The notes below the pieces were generated by a model that was not told the DNA's origin, searched no databases, and worked only from the letters and a program-made list of their open reading frames with translations. The position numbers and the translations under genes are program-made. From the NCBI GenBank assembly GCA_913063505.1, contig CAJXYT010000007.1:1-47218 (forward strand): 47,218 bases of DNA, written 5' to 3'. This stretch comes from an uncultured Gammaproteobacteria bacterium (GTDB taxonomy: Bacteria > Pseudomonadota > Gammaproteobacteria > Steroidobacterales > Woeseiaceae). Shown in pieces: positions 8,174 through 17,831 of the stretch; positions within the stretch are counted from its first letter, which is position 1, and each line of letters opens with the position of its first letter.

Positions 8174-9964
8174 ATGAAGCATATTCGAAATTTTTCAATC
8201 ATCGCCCATATCGACCATGGCAAGTCGACGATCGCGGACCGTTTTATCCATCATTGTGGTGGACTGTCTGATCGTGAGATGGAAGAACAGGTTCTCGACT
8301 CGATGGATCTTGAGCGTGAGCGCGGCATTACGATCAAGGCGCAAAGCGTCTCGTTGAATTACACCAGTGCGTCCAGCGAAGTTTATCAACTCAACTTCAT
8401 TGATACACCGGGACATGTCGACTTTTCCTATGAGGTATCGCGCTCTCTAGCTGCCTGCGAGGGCGCCTTGCTAGTGGTTGACGCTGCGCAAGGCGTGGAG
8501 GCGCAGAGTGTTGCTAACTGTATGACGGCGATCGATCAGGGCCTTGAAGTAATGCCGGTTCTTAATAAGATTGATCTGCCGGCGGCTGAACCGGAGAAAG
8601 TCGTCGCGGAAATCGAAAACATCATCGGTATCGATGCTCAGGAGGCCATTCATGTCAGCGCGAAGACCGGTCTCGGTATTCCTGAATTACTCGAACAAAT
8701 TGTCGAGCTCATTCCACCACCCGATGGCGATCCTGATGGTGAGCTGCAAGCGCTGATCATCGATTCTTGGTTTGATAACTACGTTGGCGTTGTTTCATTG
8801 GTGCGTGTGATGAACGGCACCCTTAAAAAACGCAGCAAGATCACTGTCATGTCGACCGGTGTTAGTTATGGTGCAGATCGAGTTGGCGTCTTTACCCCCA
8901 AGATGGAAGACCGGGGTCATCTCAGGGCCGGAGAAGTTGGGTTCGTCATCGCCGGCATAAAAGATATTTACGGTGCACCGGTTGGTGACACCTTAACCGC
9001 GACTCACAAGCCATGCGCGACAGCATTGCCCGGTTTCAAGCAGGTCCAACCGCGTGTGTTTGCTGGACTGTTTCCAATTAGCTCAGACGATTATGAAAAC
9101 TTCCGTGAAGCACTACAGAAACTGCGACTTAATGATGCGGCATTACATTTCGAGCCAGAATCCTCAGCGGCACTTGGATTTGGATTTCGCTGTGGATTTC
9201 TCGGTATGCTGCATATGGAGATTGTCCAGGAACGTCTAGAGCGCGAATATGATCTCGAGTTAATCAGTACGGCGCCGACGGTCATATTTGAGGTCGAAAC
9301 CAACACTGGTGAAACGCTGCAAGTCGATAATCCATCGAAGTTGCCGTCAGTAAATGAAATCGCAGAACTGCGTGAACCGATTATTTCTGCAAATATTCTC
9401 GTACCGGAGAAATACGTAGGTGCCGTAATCAAGCTGTGTATTGACAAGCGTGGCGTTCAAAAACAGATGCGATATCTAGGTGGACAAGTATCGATCGAGT
9501 ACGAGATACCGCTGGCAGAAGTAGTATTAGATTTCTTTGATAGATTGAAATCCATTAGTCGTGGCTTCGCGTCGTTCGATTATCATTTCAGTCGTTTCCA
9601 GGTTGCGGATCTGGTTCGGCTTGACGTGTTGATCAACAATGAGCGAGTCGACGCTTTATCTGTCATTATTCATAAAGAAAATGTTCGCGGACGCGGTCGT
9701 GCTCTGGTTGAGAAGATGCGGGAGCTCATCCCACGGCAGATGTTCGACGTGGCTATCCAGGCGGCGATTGGCAGCCAGGTGATTGCTCGCAGCAATGTAA
9801 AGGCGCTGCGGAAAAACGTTACGGCGAAATGTTATGGCGGCGACATTTCGAGGAAGCGAAAATTGCTTGAGAAGCAAAAGGCTGGCAAGAAACGAATGAA
9901 GCAGGTGGGCTCCGTCGAAATTCCACAAGAAGCGTTTTTGGCCGTTCTACGAACTGATAAGTGA
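8174..9964 (+). CDS. lepA: Elongation factor 4 (LepA)
   Basis: A translational GTPase that acts on the ribosome during initiation and elongation and may back-translocate stalled complexes. The 596-residue protein begins with [19 protein letters not shown], the G1 motif. G3 is DTPGHVD and G4 is NKID. The elongation-factor domains and the LepA-specific C-terminal domain are present, including [14 protein letters not shown]. Length is standard (599 in E. coli). It is followed by lepB after 10 bases, the classic pair. Confidence 0.97.
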   Translation: MKHIRNFSIIAHIDHGKSTIADRFIHHCGGLSDREMEEQVLDSMDLERERGITIKAQSVSLNYTSASSEVYQLNFIDTPGHVDFSYEVSRSLAACEGALLVVDAAQGVEAQSVANCMTAIDQGLEVMPVLNKIDLPAAEPEKVVAEIENIIGIDAQEAIHVSAKTGLGIPELLEQIVELIPPPDGDPDGELQALIIDSWFDNYVGVVSLVRVMNGTLKKRSKITVMSTGVSYGADRVGVFTPKMEDRGHLRAGEVGFVIAGIKDIYGAPVGDTLTATHKPCATALPGFKQVQPRVFAGLFPISSDDYENFREALQKLRLNDAALHFEPESSAALGFGFRCGFLGMLHMEIVQERLEREYDLELISTAPTVIFEVETNTGETLQVDNPSKLPSVNEIAELREPIISANILVPEKYVGAVIKLCIDKRGVQKQMRYLGGQVSIEYEIPLAEVVLDFFDRLKSISRGFASFDYHFSRFQVADLVRLDVLINNERVDALSVIIHKENVRGRGRALVEKMRELIPRQMFDVAIQAAIGSQVIARSNVKALRKNVTAKCYGGDISRKRKLLEKQKAGKKRMKQVGSVEIPQEAFLAVLRTDK

Positions 9965-9974
9965 GTTTATATTT

Positions 9975-10733
9975 TTGAGAATTAATCTTGCGCTGATTCT
10001 GACTGTGCTGACTTTGGCCTCAGGCGTCGTCGTGGCTATGGATACTCTGGTGTGGAAAACGGCTGACCAGGACAGCCGTTCAGCACCCGGCGTGATGGCG
10101 TTGGTAGTGGAGTATTCGCGTTCATTTTTCCCAGTTTTGATTTTCGTCTTGGTCATTCGCTCGTTTATTTTTGAGCCATTCCGTATTCCTTCGGGTTCAA
10201 TGAAGCCTACCTTAATTGTCGGTGACTTTATTTTCGTTAAGAAATTCAGTTATGGATTGCGGCTGCCCGTTACCGAAACGAAGATTATTGAAACCGGCCA
10301 ACCTGAGCGCGGAGACGTAATCGTATTTCGATTACCGTCGAATCCGAGTATCAACTACATAAAGCGCGTGATTGGCTTGCCTGGCGATGAAGTTTCGTTC
10401 GAGCGTCAGCGACTGACAATCAATGGTGAATTGATGGATCTTGGCGCGAACGGCGAAATTTTTGAACATGCACCTGTCTATGTTGAAGATCTGGATGGGC
10501 GGGTACATCAAACTCTGATCCACGATCCAGCGCGCTCGAAACAGGACGGCGTCTACATTGTTCCTGAGGGTCAATACTTCGTCATGGGTGATAACAGGGA
10601 TAGAAGCAAGGATAGCCGCTATATCGGTGCTATCCCCGAAACATACTTGGTTGGTGAGGCTGTGCGTGTCTGGATGCACTTTGTGCCCTGGGAAATGCCA
10701 GATTGGAGCCGCATTGGGATGAAAATCGAATAA
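9975..10733 (+). CDS. lepB: Signal peptidase I
   Basis: Inner-membrane protease that removes signal peptides from exported proteins. The 252-residue protein has two N-terminal membrane segments (about residues 3-22 and 49-67). Its Ser/Lys dyad motifs are IPSGSMKPT (Ser near residue 77) and NYIKRVIGLPGD (Lys near 130). The C-terminal box GDNRDRSKDSRYIG is also present. The likely start is a TTG at 9975; no better start exists after the lepA stop. It is shorter than E. coli LepB (324), as in many other bacteria. Confidence 0.94.
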   Translation: MRINLALILTVLTLASGVVVAMDTLVWKTADQDSRSAPGVMALVVEYSRSFFPVLIFVLVIRSFIFEPFRIPSGSMKPTLIVGDFIFVKKFSYGLRLPVTETKIIETGQPERGDVIVFRLPSNPSINYIKRVIGLPGDEVSFERQRLTINGELMDLGANGEIFEHAPVYVEDLDGRVHQTLIHDPARSKQDGVYIVPEGQYFVMGDNRDRSKDSRYIGAIPETYLVGEAVRVWMHFVPWEMPDWSRIGMKIE

Positions 10734-10734
10734 T

Positions 10735-10845
10735 GTGGCGTCAGTCACTGATCTGACAGCTAAAATCGCGCTACGCTGGCGCTTGATATTGTTAATATTT
10801 AACGCACTAATGTGGTTGTGCGCCGCTAAACCGTCAGGCGAGTGA
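10735..10845 (+). CDS. Candidate 36-residue membrane miniprotein
   Basis: A GTG one base after the lepB stop opens 36 codons ending in TGA. The product has a basic turn (ALRWR) followed by one hydrophobic stretch (about residues 15-31) and a short polar tail. I recognise no family. It fills most of the 137-base lepB-rnc gap, where many relatives carry a DUF4845 gene; this ORF does not resemble DUF4845. There is no convincing Shine-Dalgarno, and an ORF this short can occur by chance. Confidence 0.3.
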   Translation: MASVTDLTAKIALRWRLILLIFNALMWLCAAKPSGE

Positions 10846-10870
10846 TTCTGACTGATAAAGAGCTAATCTA

Positions 10871-11551
10871 TTGAATAAAGCCGAGAGCTGGCTCGAAAAA
10901 ACGCTGCAGTATCGGTTTCACGACGCCGATCTATTCAAGCAAGCGTTAACCCACAGAAGTGCCTCCAATCGCAATAACGAACGCTTGGAGTTTCTGGGCG
11001 ATGCTGTATTGGATTTTATTGCGTCAGAAATTGTGTTCGAGGCGAGGCCAGATGCACCGGAAGGTGATCTGAGCAAACTCCGTTCGTCACTTGTCAAAGA
11101 CGAAACATTAGCGGCACTGGCTGTCGAGCTCGGTCTCGGCGAGCACCTTATTCTCGGTAGTGGTGAGCTGAAGACGGGTGGGCATCGACGTGAGTCCATT
11201 CTAGCTGACGCACTTGAGGCGCTCTTCGGCGCCGTATTCCTGGATCGAGGGTTTGACGCCGCTAAAGCCATGATAGATCGCGCATATGCTGATCGCTATC
11301 GCGAGCTGCCGGATGGTGGTGATCTTAGAGATCCGAAAACACGATTACAGGAATGGCTGCAGGGGCGGAAAATGGCGCTGCCGGACTACGAGCTAACGCG
11401 CGTTTCTGGCAAGGACCACGAACAACGCTTTATAGTGACTTGTACGGTAGCTGAGCAGTCTGCCTCAACTCATGGCGAATCAACGACGCGGCGGAAAGCC
11501 GAACAGAAAGCAGCCCAGAAAATGACTGAGTTATTGGCAGAGCAGGAATGA
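10871..11551 (+). CDS. rnc: Ribonuclease III
   Basis: Double-strand-specific endoribonuclease that processes rRNA precursors and structured mRNAs. The 226-residue protein has the nuclease signature NERLEFLGDAVLDF near residues 36-49 (catalytic Glu and Asp). A second acidic site is DALEALFGAVFLD. A C-terminal double-stranded-RNA-binding domain covers about residues 153-222. The start is TTG at 10871. Its end overlaps era as ATGA, a conserved pair. Confidence 0.96.
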   Translation: MNKAESWLEKTLQYRFHDADLFKQALTHRSASNRNNERLEFLGDAVLDFIASEIVFEARPDAPEGDLSKLRSSLVKDETLAALAVELGLGEHLILGSGELKTGGHRRESILADALEALFGAVFLDRGFDAAKAMIDRAYADRYRELPDGGDLRDPKTRLQEWLQGRKMALPDYELTRVSGKDHEQRFIVTCTVAEQSASTHGESTTRRKAEQKAAQKMTELLAEQE

Positions 11552-12453
11552 TGGACACCCCTGACGACTATCGTTGTGGATTATTGGCAGTAATTGGACG
11601 ACCGAACGTTGGTAAATCGACGTTTATTAATGCTGTAATGGGCCACAAGGTCAGTATCGTAACCGCCAAACCGCAAACGACGCGGCATCGCATTCTCGCG
11701 GTACTAACAGAGGCGGAGCAACAAATGATTTTTGTTGATACGCCAGGGCTGCACCGAAAGTCCGGCAAAGCGATGAATCGCATGATGAACCGTACGGCGG
11801 CGAACGCACTCGCTGATGCAGATCTGATTCTGTTTGTCAGTGATGCCTCACAATGGACTGATGAAGACGATGACGTTCTTCTGCGACTGAAGTCCTGCAG
11901 CGCGCCGATCATTTCGTTGATCAACAAAATTGACAAGATACATCCGAAAGAAAAATTGCTCGACGCTCTGGCATTAATGTCGACGCGCCTCGACTTCGCC
12001 GAGATCGTGCCTGTTTCAGCGATGAAAAAGGATAATCTGGATCTTATTCTCCAAATAATTCCAAAATTTCTTCCCGTGTCACCGCCGTTATTTCCTGAGG
12101 ATATGAAAACTGACCGCAGCGATGAGTTTCATATCTCAGAAATCATTCGCGAAAAACTGACATTACTGTTGCACCAGGAAATGCCCTATGGGCTGACGGT
12201 TCAGATCGAACGCCTGGTACGAGAAGACAGCGGACTGGCAATTAACGCGATTATCTGGGTGGAGCGTGATAGCCAGAAAGGAATCGCTGTCGGTAAGAAT
12301 GGTGGCGTTCTAAAAAAAGTAGGTCGGGCGGCGCGACTGGAAATTTCCGAGCGGTTTAGCCAGCCTGTACATCTGGAGCTATGGGTCAAGGTCAAGTCTA
12401 ATTGGGCCGACAATGAACAAGACTTGATGAATCTGGGTTACGAGGCGCCGTAG
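11548..12453 (+). CDS. era: GTPase Era
   Basis: Essential GTPase that binds the 3' end of 16S rRNA and checks 30S subunit maturation. The 301-residue protein has G1 GRPNVGKS (about residues 17-24), G3 DTPG and G4 NKID. A KH RNA-binding domain near the C-terminus includes GIAVGKNGGVLKKVG. The ATG overlaps the rnc stop. Length and order match E. coli (rnc-era-recO). Confidence 0.97.
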   Translation: MMDTPDDYRCGLLAVIGRPNVGKSTFINAVMGHKVSIVTAKPQTTRHRILAVLTEAEQQMIFVDTPGLHRKSGKAMNRMMNRTAANALADADLILFVSDASQWTDEDDDVLLRLKSCSAPIISLINKIDKIHPKEKLLDALALMSTRLDFAEIVPVSAMKKDNLDLILQIIPKFLPVSPPLFPEDMKTDRSDEFHISEIIREKLTLLLHQEMPYGLTVQIERLVREDSGLAINAIIWVERDSQKGIAVGKNGGVLKKVGRAARLEISERFSQPVHLELWVKVKSNWADNEQDLMNLGYEAP

Positions 12454-12466
12454 CTATGCGTCTGTT

Positions 12467-13216
12467 ATGACATCGACGCGCCGGGTGCATCAACAACCTG
12501 GCTACATTCTGCATCATCGACCTTTTCGCGACACTAGTCAGATTCTCGACATTGTAACGCGTGATCACGGCAAAATAGCGGTCGTCGCTCGCGGCAGCCG
12601 AGGCGCCAAGTCGCGCCTCGCCGGCGTTTTGCGACCCTTCCTGCCTCTTCAGGTTTCATGGGTATCGAAGTCGGACCTTGGAACACTGACAGGTGCTGAA
12701 GCTATCGGGCCACCCATTGGAATGCTGGGTGACGCGATTTTTTCAGCGTTTTATGTCAATGAACTGTTGCTGCACTTCCTGCATCGTTATGATCCACAAC
12801 CAGAGATTTTTGCCCTATATGAGGAAGTTATGGGCGCCTTGATTGGGACCGTGGACGTTGCTGCGAGTCTGCGATCATTTGAACTGGAGTTACTGCGTTT
12901 ACTTGGTTACGCCGTCAATCTGGATCATGCGTCTGGCAGTACGGAGCCTCTCGACGGCGAGCGTTATTATCAATATCAAATGGAAAAAGGTCCGGTTACG
13001 GTTGATCGGACTGAAGGTGCTTTGGTATTTAGTGGTTCCATACTGATGGGCATCGCTGAGCAATGCTTTGAAGATACAGAAGTCTTGCGAGCTGCGAACC
13101 GATTACTGCGAGAAATTATCGGCTTTCATCTTGGCGGTAAGGAGTTGAAGAGTCGCAAGGTGCTGATGGAACTACATCGCGGTAGAATCGCGCCATCGAA
13201 GAACGGGAAAGAGTGA
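12467..13216 (+). CDS. recO: DNA repair protein RecO
   Basis: RecO loads RecA onto SSB-coated single-stranded DNA (RecFOR pathway) and anneals complementary strands. The 249-residue product has the N-terminal OB-fold, in which [18 protein letters not shown] and [15 protein letters not shown] are typical. The helical C-terminal domain follows. No zinc-type CxxC is present, as in other gammaproteobacterial RecO proteins. It sits 13 bases after era and is followed at once by pdxJ. Confidence 0.93.
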   Translation: MTSTRRVHQQPGYILHHRPFRDTSQILDIVTRDHGKIAVVARGSRGAKSRLAGVLRPFLPLQVSWVSKSDLGTLTGAEAIGPPIGMLGDAIFSAFYVNELLLHFLHRYDPQPEIFALYEEVMGALIGTVDVAASLRSFELELLRLLGYAVNLDHASGSTEPLDGERYYQYQMEKGPVTVDRTEGALVFSGSILMGIAEQCFEDTEVLRAANRLLREIIGFHLGGKELKSRKVLMELHRGRIAPSKNGKE

Positions 13217-13217
13217 A

Positions 13218-13958
13218 GTGACAGACAACAAACAACTATTGCTGGGCATCAATATCGATCACGTCGCCACTCTACGACAGGTAAGAGGGACGAGCTATCC
13301 GCGGCCTGCTGATGCTGCGGTGATGGCTGAACAAGCCGGTGCGGACAGTATAACGGTCCATCTTCGCGAAGACCGACGTCACATCCAGGACGCGGACCTT
13401 GCGGCGATTAACGAAGTCATGCGCAGCCGTATGAATCTCGAAATGGCCGTGACAGACGAAATGCTGGAGATTGCAGCACAGATCAAGCCATCGGATGTTT
13501 GTCTGGTCCCGGAAAAACGACAGGAACTCACGACCGAAGGCGGCCTTGACGTTGCGGGTCAGTTGGAAAAGGTGACGTCAGCCTGTAATCGTCTGGCCGA
13601 GATGAATGTTCGTGCTTCGCTGTTTATCGATCCTGATCGACTTCAACTTGATGCGGCTGTGGCGGCGGGAGCACCGGTCGTCGAGTTGCACACAGGCACC
13701 TATGCCGATATGGAAGGAGAGGCCCAGTTAGTTGAGCTGCAGCGCGTCGTTGATGCCGCTCGCTATGGATGCGATCTCGGGCTGATAATTAATGCTGGTC
13801 ACGGTCTGCATTATCACAACGTCGCGGCGATAGCTCGGATTCCCGAAATCGTTGAATTGAATATCGGACATTCAATCATCTCGCGGGCGGTTTTTGACGG
13901 ACTGGCGATGGCCGTGAGTGAGATGAAGCGCTTGATGACCGAGGCACGGTTAGGATGA
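13218..13958 (+). CDS. pdxJ: Pyridoxine 5'-phosphate synthase
   Basis: Condenses 1-deoxyxylulose 5-phosphate with 3-amino-2-oxopropyl phosphate to make pyridoxine 5'-phosphate (DXP-dependent vitamin B6 pathway). The 246-residue TIM barrel has [13 protein letters not shown] at residues 9-21, HLREDRRHI and the C-terminal phosphate-binding [10 protein letters not shown]. It starts with GTG one base after the recO stop, so the operon is tightly packed. Confidence 0.96.
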   Translation: MTDNKQLLLGINIDHVATLRQVRGTSYPRPADAAVMAEQAGADSITVHLREDRRHIQDADLAAINEVMRSRMNLEMAVTDEMLEIAAQIKPSDVCLVPEKRQELTTEGGLDVAGQLEKVTSACNRLAEMNVRASLFIDPDRLQLDAAVAAGAPVVELHTGTYADMEGEAQLVELQRVVDAARYGCDLGLIINAGHGLHYHNVAAIARIPEIVELNIGHSIISRAVFDGLAMAVSEMKRLMTEARLG

Positions 13959-13965
13959 CCAGGCA

Positions 13966-14355
13966 GTGATTTTTGGCGTTGGCACTGACATCGTAGAGAT
14001 GTCTCGAATGGAATCGACATGGAAGCGGTTCGGTCAGCATTTTGCCGATCGCATTCTGATGCCGGAGGAGATGGCGCTGTTCGAGCGAACCAAGAATCCC
14101 GCGCGATTCCTGGCCATGCGCTTTGCAGGCAAGGAAGCATCCGTTAAGGCGATGGGAACCGGTTTTGCTCACGGCGTCTGGCTGCGAGATGTCGGTATTA
14201 CCAGTAACGAATGGGGCAGACCATTGATCATTTGGTCAGAGCGCGGACAAAAAGTGTGCGATGAATTGGGTATCGGTAAGGGCCATGTCAGTCTGACCGA
14301 TGATGCAGGACTCGTAATGGCATTCGCGGTTGTTGAAACCGCTGACTCAATATAG
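13966..14355 (+). CDS. acpS: Holo-[acyl-carrier-protein] synthase
   Basis: Transfers 4'-phosphopantetheine from CoA to acyl carrier protein. The 129-residue protein has GVGTDIVEMSR near the N-terminus (the Mg-binding Asp) and RFAGKEASVKAMGTG in the middle (Glu ligand and catalytic Lys). VSLTDDAGLVMAFAVVE closes it. The GTG start lies 7 bases after pdxJ, the usual partner. Confidence 0.95.
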   Translation: MIFGVGTDIVEMSRMESTWKRFGQHFADRILMPEEMALFERTKNPARFLAMRFAGKEASVKAMGTGFAHGVWLRDVGITSNEWGRPLIIWSERGQKVCDELGIGKGHVSLTDDAGLVMAFAVVETADSI

Positions 14356-14375
14356 TGAATAGGGAATAGTTGGCA

Positions 14376-15146
14376 ATGCATTGTTTTTCGTTTGATATCG
14401 AAACTGTACCGGACGTCGAATTCGGTCGTCGATTCTGGGACTTGGAAGGGTTGTCTGATGAGGATGTCGCGACTGTGATGTTGTTCAAGCAGCAGCAAAA
14501 AACCGGGTCGGACTTTCTATCGCTGCACGCGCAACGCATCGTTGCTATCTCAGTTACTTTTCGAACGGCGGATACTTTCAAGGTATGGACCTTGGGCGAT
14601 GAGAATTCTGGTGAGGCGGAAATAGTGCAACGCTTTTTCGATGGTATCGAACGATATACGCCGGATCTGGTGTCCTGGAATGGCAGTGGATTCGATTTGC
14701 CGGTACTGCATTATCGCGCGCTTAAGCACAACATACAGGCGCCGCGATACTGGGAAATGGGTGAGAACGATCGTGACTTTAAATGGAATAACTACATGAG
14801 TCGCTTCCATTGGCGCCACGTCGATTTGATGGATGTATTGGCAGGGTTTCAGCCGCGCGGACGAGCCAGCCTTGATCAAATGGCTGTCTTGCTCGGCTTT
14901 CCCGGCAAGCTCGGTATGAGTGGCGACAAGGTATGGGAGACATTCGAGAGCGGTGGTATTCGTGAGATTCGCGACTATTGTGAGACTGATGTATTGAATA
15001 CTTGGTTGGTCTACCTGCGTTTTGAGTTCATGCGGGGGCATCTTGATAAGACCGAGCTGGATCGAGAGTGCGCTCTCGTACGACAGACGCTGGAGGCAAT
15101 GGATCAGCCGCATCTAAATGCATTCCTCGTAGCGTGGCCTTCCTAA
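14376..15146 (+). CDS. PolB-like 3'-5' exonuclease (DEDDy family)
   Basis: A stand-alone exonuclease domain related to the proofreading domain of family B DNA polymerases. The three Exo motifs are visible: SFDIETVPD (Exo I, Asp and Glu), SWNGSGFDLPVLHYR (Exo II) and YCETDVLNTWL (Exo III, Tyr and Asp). About 256 residues, with no polymerase part. I choose ATG 14376, with AGGGA about 10 bases upstream, over TTG 14370. The stop overlaps the rlmD start as TAATG. The cellular role is not settled; it often neighbours rlmD. Confidence 0.88.
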   Translation: MHCFSFDIETVPDVEFGRRFWDLEGLSDEDVATVMLFKQQQKTGSDFLSLHAQRIVAISVTFRTADTFKVWTLGDENSGEAEIVQRFFDGIERYTPDLVSWNGSGFDLPVLHYRALKHNIQAPRYWEMGENDRDFKWNNYMSRFHWRHVDLMDVLAGFQPRGRASLDQMAVLLGFPGKLGMSGDKVWETFESGGIREIRDYCETDVLNTWLVYLRFEFMRGHLDKTELDRECALVRQTLEAMDQPHLNAFLVAWPS

Positions 15147-16468
15147 TGGGGAGAAAAAAGCGAAGGGAGCCGGAAACCGCGACCATAGACTCCGCGGCCC
15201 ATGACGGTCGTGGTATCGCTGCTGTTGAGGGTAAGAAGGTATTCGTTGCAGGTGCGTTGCCCGGCGAAACAGTTAAGTTCATTCGTCGAAAGTCGAAACG
15301 AAATTTCGATGAGGCGGAGCTGCTTCAGATTATCGAAGCGTCAGACGATCGCATCGACGCAAAGTGCGAGGTTTTCGGCCGCTGCGGGGGCTGTTCTCTG
15401 CAGCATGTGAGCGAAGAGTACCAGCGCTCAATCAAGGAACGGACGTTGCGAGATAATTTGCAGCGTATCGCTAAGGTCGAGCCCGAATCGTGGTTGGCGC
15501 CGATGATTGGACCGATGTGGGGATACCGGCGACGAGCGCGCTTAGCGGTTAAGGATGTTTCGGCAAAGGGCAGGGTGCTAGTCGGCTTTCGTGAAAAACA
15601 TGCGCCTTATATTACGGATATGCATCGCTGCGAGGTATTAGCTAGCCCTGTCGACGGTATGCTCGGTGAGCTCAGTGAACTTGTTGCAAAACTTTCTATA
15701 CGCGCACGGCTGCCGCAGATCGAAATTGCGGTGGCCGAGAACGCCATAGCGATGGTTTTTCGGGTGCTTGATGAACCCAGTGACGCCGACAAGCAACACT
15801 TGATTCAATTCGGTGTGGAGAAAAAATGCCGCATCTACTTGCAGCCCGGCGGTCTCGACTCCCTGCAACTCATTGAGCCAGAGAGTATTAAGGAGCCTTT
15901 GAACTACACGCTGCCTGAATTCGATATTCAAATCGACTTCGAGCCCATCGATTTTGTGCAAGTTAACAGCGACATCAATCGACGCATGGTGCATTTTGCA
16001 ATTGAGCAACTTGCGCCGGGCCCAGATGACCGAGTATTGGATCTTTTCTGCGGTATCGGCAATTTTTCATTGCCGCTCGCGCGTAAGGCAGGCAGCGTTC
16101 TTGGCATAGAAGGCGAGAAAATGCTTGTAACGCGGGCAGCCGAAAACGCCAGAAAGAACGGACTGTATAATGTCGAATTCAAGGTAGCCGATCTCAGCAA
16201 GATTGACGGCAGTGAGCCTTGGCTAAAGGCTGGCTGCAATCGATTGCTGCTGGATCCGGCTCGCAGCGGTGCAGCGGAGGTAGTGGAGGCAATGAAGCTA
16301 TTGAACCCTGAGCGCATCGTCTACATCTCCTGTCACCCCGGTACCTTGGCGCGTGATGCCGCTGTTTTGGTTCATGAGCATGGCTATCGTCTGGAGGCTG
16401 CGGGAATTATCGATATGTTCCCGCACACTGCGCATGTAGAATCTATCGCGGTGTTTACACGAACCTGA
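15146..16468 (+). CDS. rlmD: 23S rRNA (uracil-1939-C5)-methyltransferase
   Basis: Methylates U1939 of 23S rRNA using S-adenosylmethionine. From ATG 15146 (MGRKKRREPE) the protein is 440 residues. It has an N-terminal TRAM RNA-binding domain and Fe-S cysteines in CEVFGRCGGC plus a later cysteine in RCEV. The methyltransferase core follows (DLFCGIGNFSLPLA). The catalytic cysteine is in YISCHPGTLARD. Length equals E. coli RlmD (433). A longer frame opens at 15068 but has a non-homologous N-terminus overlapping the exonuclease gene. Confidence 0.94.
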   Translation: MGRKKRREPETATIDSAAHDGRGIAAVEGKKVFVAGALPGETVKFIRRKSKRNFDEAELLQIIEASDDRIDAKCEVFGRCGGCSLQHVSEEYQRSIKERTLRDNLQRIAKVEPESWLAPMIGPMWGYRRRARLAVKDVSAKGRVLVGFREKHAPYITDMHRCEVLASPVDGMLGELSELVAKLSIRARLPQIEIAVAENAIAMVFRVLDEPSDADKQHLIQFGVEKKCRIYLQPGGLDSLQLIEPESIKEPLNYTLPEFDIQIDFEPIDFVQVNSDINRRMVHFAIEQLAPGPDDRVLDLFCGIGNFSLPLARKAGSVLGIEGEKMLVTRAAENARKNGLYNVEFKVADLSKIDGSEPWLKAGCNRLLLDPARSGAAEVVEAMKLLNPERIVYISCHPGTLARDAAVLVHEHGYRLEAAGIIDMFPHTAHVESIAVFTRT

Positions 16469-16491
16469 CTGCAGCTCGCGAGGTAAAACGA

Positions 16492-17538
16492 ATGTCATTG
16501 GGACCTGTGATGCTCGATATTGAAGGACTTGCACTAAGTCCCGCAGACCGCGATATATTGCGGGAGCCTGCCGTTGGGGGTGTCATTCTATTCGCCCGAA
16601 ATTTCGAGTCCGTAAATCAGGTTACTGAGCTGGTGTCCGAAATTCGGGCGCTGCGAAGCCCGGCGCTACTGATAGCAGTCGATCACGAAGGCGGCCGGGT
16701 GCAGCGGTTTCGAGAAGGTTTTACGGTTATGCCGCCGATGCGTCAGATAGGCAGGGAATACGACCGTGATCGCGATTCTGGGCTGAAAGCCGCCCGGCAG
16801 GCTGGCTGGATAATCGCCTCTGAGTTACGCGCCGCTGGCATCGACCTTTGTTTCGGGCCCTGCGTCGATCTGGATTGGGGTATCAGTGAAATCATTGGTA
16901 ATCGTTCGTTTCATCGCAAACCTGATGCTGTTAGTGAGCTTGCAGAAGCATTCGCACGTGGCTTGCGGAGCGCCGGAATGGCAGCGATTGCGAAGCACTT
17001 CCCTGGGCATGGAGCGGTGATTGCGGACTCGCATATTCGACTGCCTGTCGATCGACGTGGCTACGGCCTACTTCTTGACGACATGCGACCGTATGAGCGA
17101 ATGCTGAATACAGGTGTCGTGGCGGGCATCATGCTCGCACACATCGTCTATCGCGAAATTGATGATATGCCAGCCGGATTTTCAGCGTATTGGATACAAC
17201 GCGAGTTGCGCTCACGACTCGGTTTTGGTGGTGCTGTTTTTTGTGACGACTTGAGCATGAAGGCGACGGGAGAATACGGCTCGATGGGAGACAGGGCCAG
17301 ACTGGCTCTTGATGCGGGTTGCGACATGATATTGGTGTGTAATGATCGAGCTGCTGCTTTGCAGGCAGTGGATGTCCTGAACGATTATTCAAATCCGCTA
17401 TCGCTAGTGCGTTTGGCGAGGCTGCATGGTACCGGGCAGCAATTGCGAGAATCATTGCAGGCGAGCGAGGAGTGGCAGGCTGCGAATACGCTTTTTGCCG
17501 ACTGGGGCACGCCTCCGCAACTGCGATTGGATTCGTAA
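16492..17538 (+). CDS. nagZ: Beta-N-acetylhexosaminidase NagZ
   Basis: Cytoplasmic glycoside hydrolase (family 3) that removes N-acetylglucosamine from GlcNAc-anhydroMurNAc peptides during peptidoglycan recycling. The 348-residue protein has IAVDHEGGRVQRF and the NagZ loop KHFPGHGAVIADSH near residues 169-182, with the catalytic His. The nucleophile Asp is in VFCDDLSMKA. There is no signal peptide, consistent with a cytosolic enzyme. The next gene downstream is a sialic-acid transporter, another amino-sugar function, but 293 bases and a promoter separate them. Confidence 0.95.
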   Translation: MSLGPVMLDIEGLALSPADRDILREPAVGGVILFARNFESVNQVTELVSEIRALRSPALLIAVDHEGGRVQRFREGFTVMPPMRQIGREYDRDRDSGLKAARQAGWIIASELRAAGIDLCFGPCVDLDWGISEIIGNRSFHRKPDAVSELAEAFARGLRSAGMAAIAKHFPGHGAVIADSHIRLPVDRRGYGLLLDDMRPYERMLNTGVVAGIMLAHIVYREIDDMPAGFSAYWIQRELRSRLGFGGAVFCDDLSMKATGEYGSMGDRARLALDAGCDMILVCNDRAAALQAVDVLNDYSNPLSLVRLARLHGTGQQLRESLQASEEWQAANTLFADWGTPPQLRLDS

Positions 17539-17831
17539 GGGCGCCTAGATGAGAGCCATAAACCGAAGTATTTTAGAGCAGGTAATAGAGATGACATTAG
17601 AGCGGTTGATCGTCCTCCGTATCGATTAGAGGGGCTAACCCTTTGTTCTCACAAATAAGGTGCTTGAAACAATAAGTGCGGGCAATTGTCAGTCATTTTA
17701 CTCCCTTCATTGATGCCTTATCTTGACTTTTTCTGTGTGTAGATTTTAATTTGTTCCAGTCTTAGTGCAATTTTTTCTGGCGCAATTTGGTTAGAAAATT
17801 TGGAGCGTTTGAGTACTTATAGGGCGGCAAC
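17539..17831. other. Intergenic region nagZ-siaT (293 bases)
   Basis: No gene recognised. It becomes AT-rich in its second half and holds a good sigma-70-type promoter (listed next). No convincing terminator for nagZ and no clear regulator operator were seen. Confidence 0.6.
17723..17750 (+). promoter_or_regulatory. Predicted promoter for the siaT-nanA module
   Basis: TTGACT (17723-17728, 5/6 match) and TTTAAT (17745-17750, 5/6 match) are spaced 16 bases apart in AT-rich sequence. Transcription would begin near 17757, leaving a leader of about 75 bases before the siaT ATG at 17832. AGGGCGG lies just upstream of that ATG. Confidence 0.6.
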
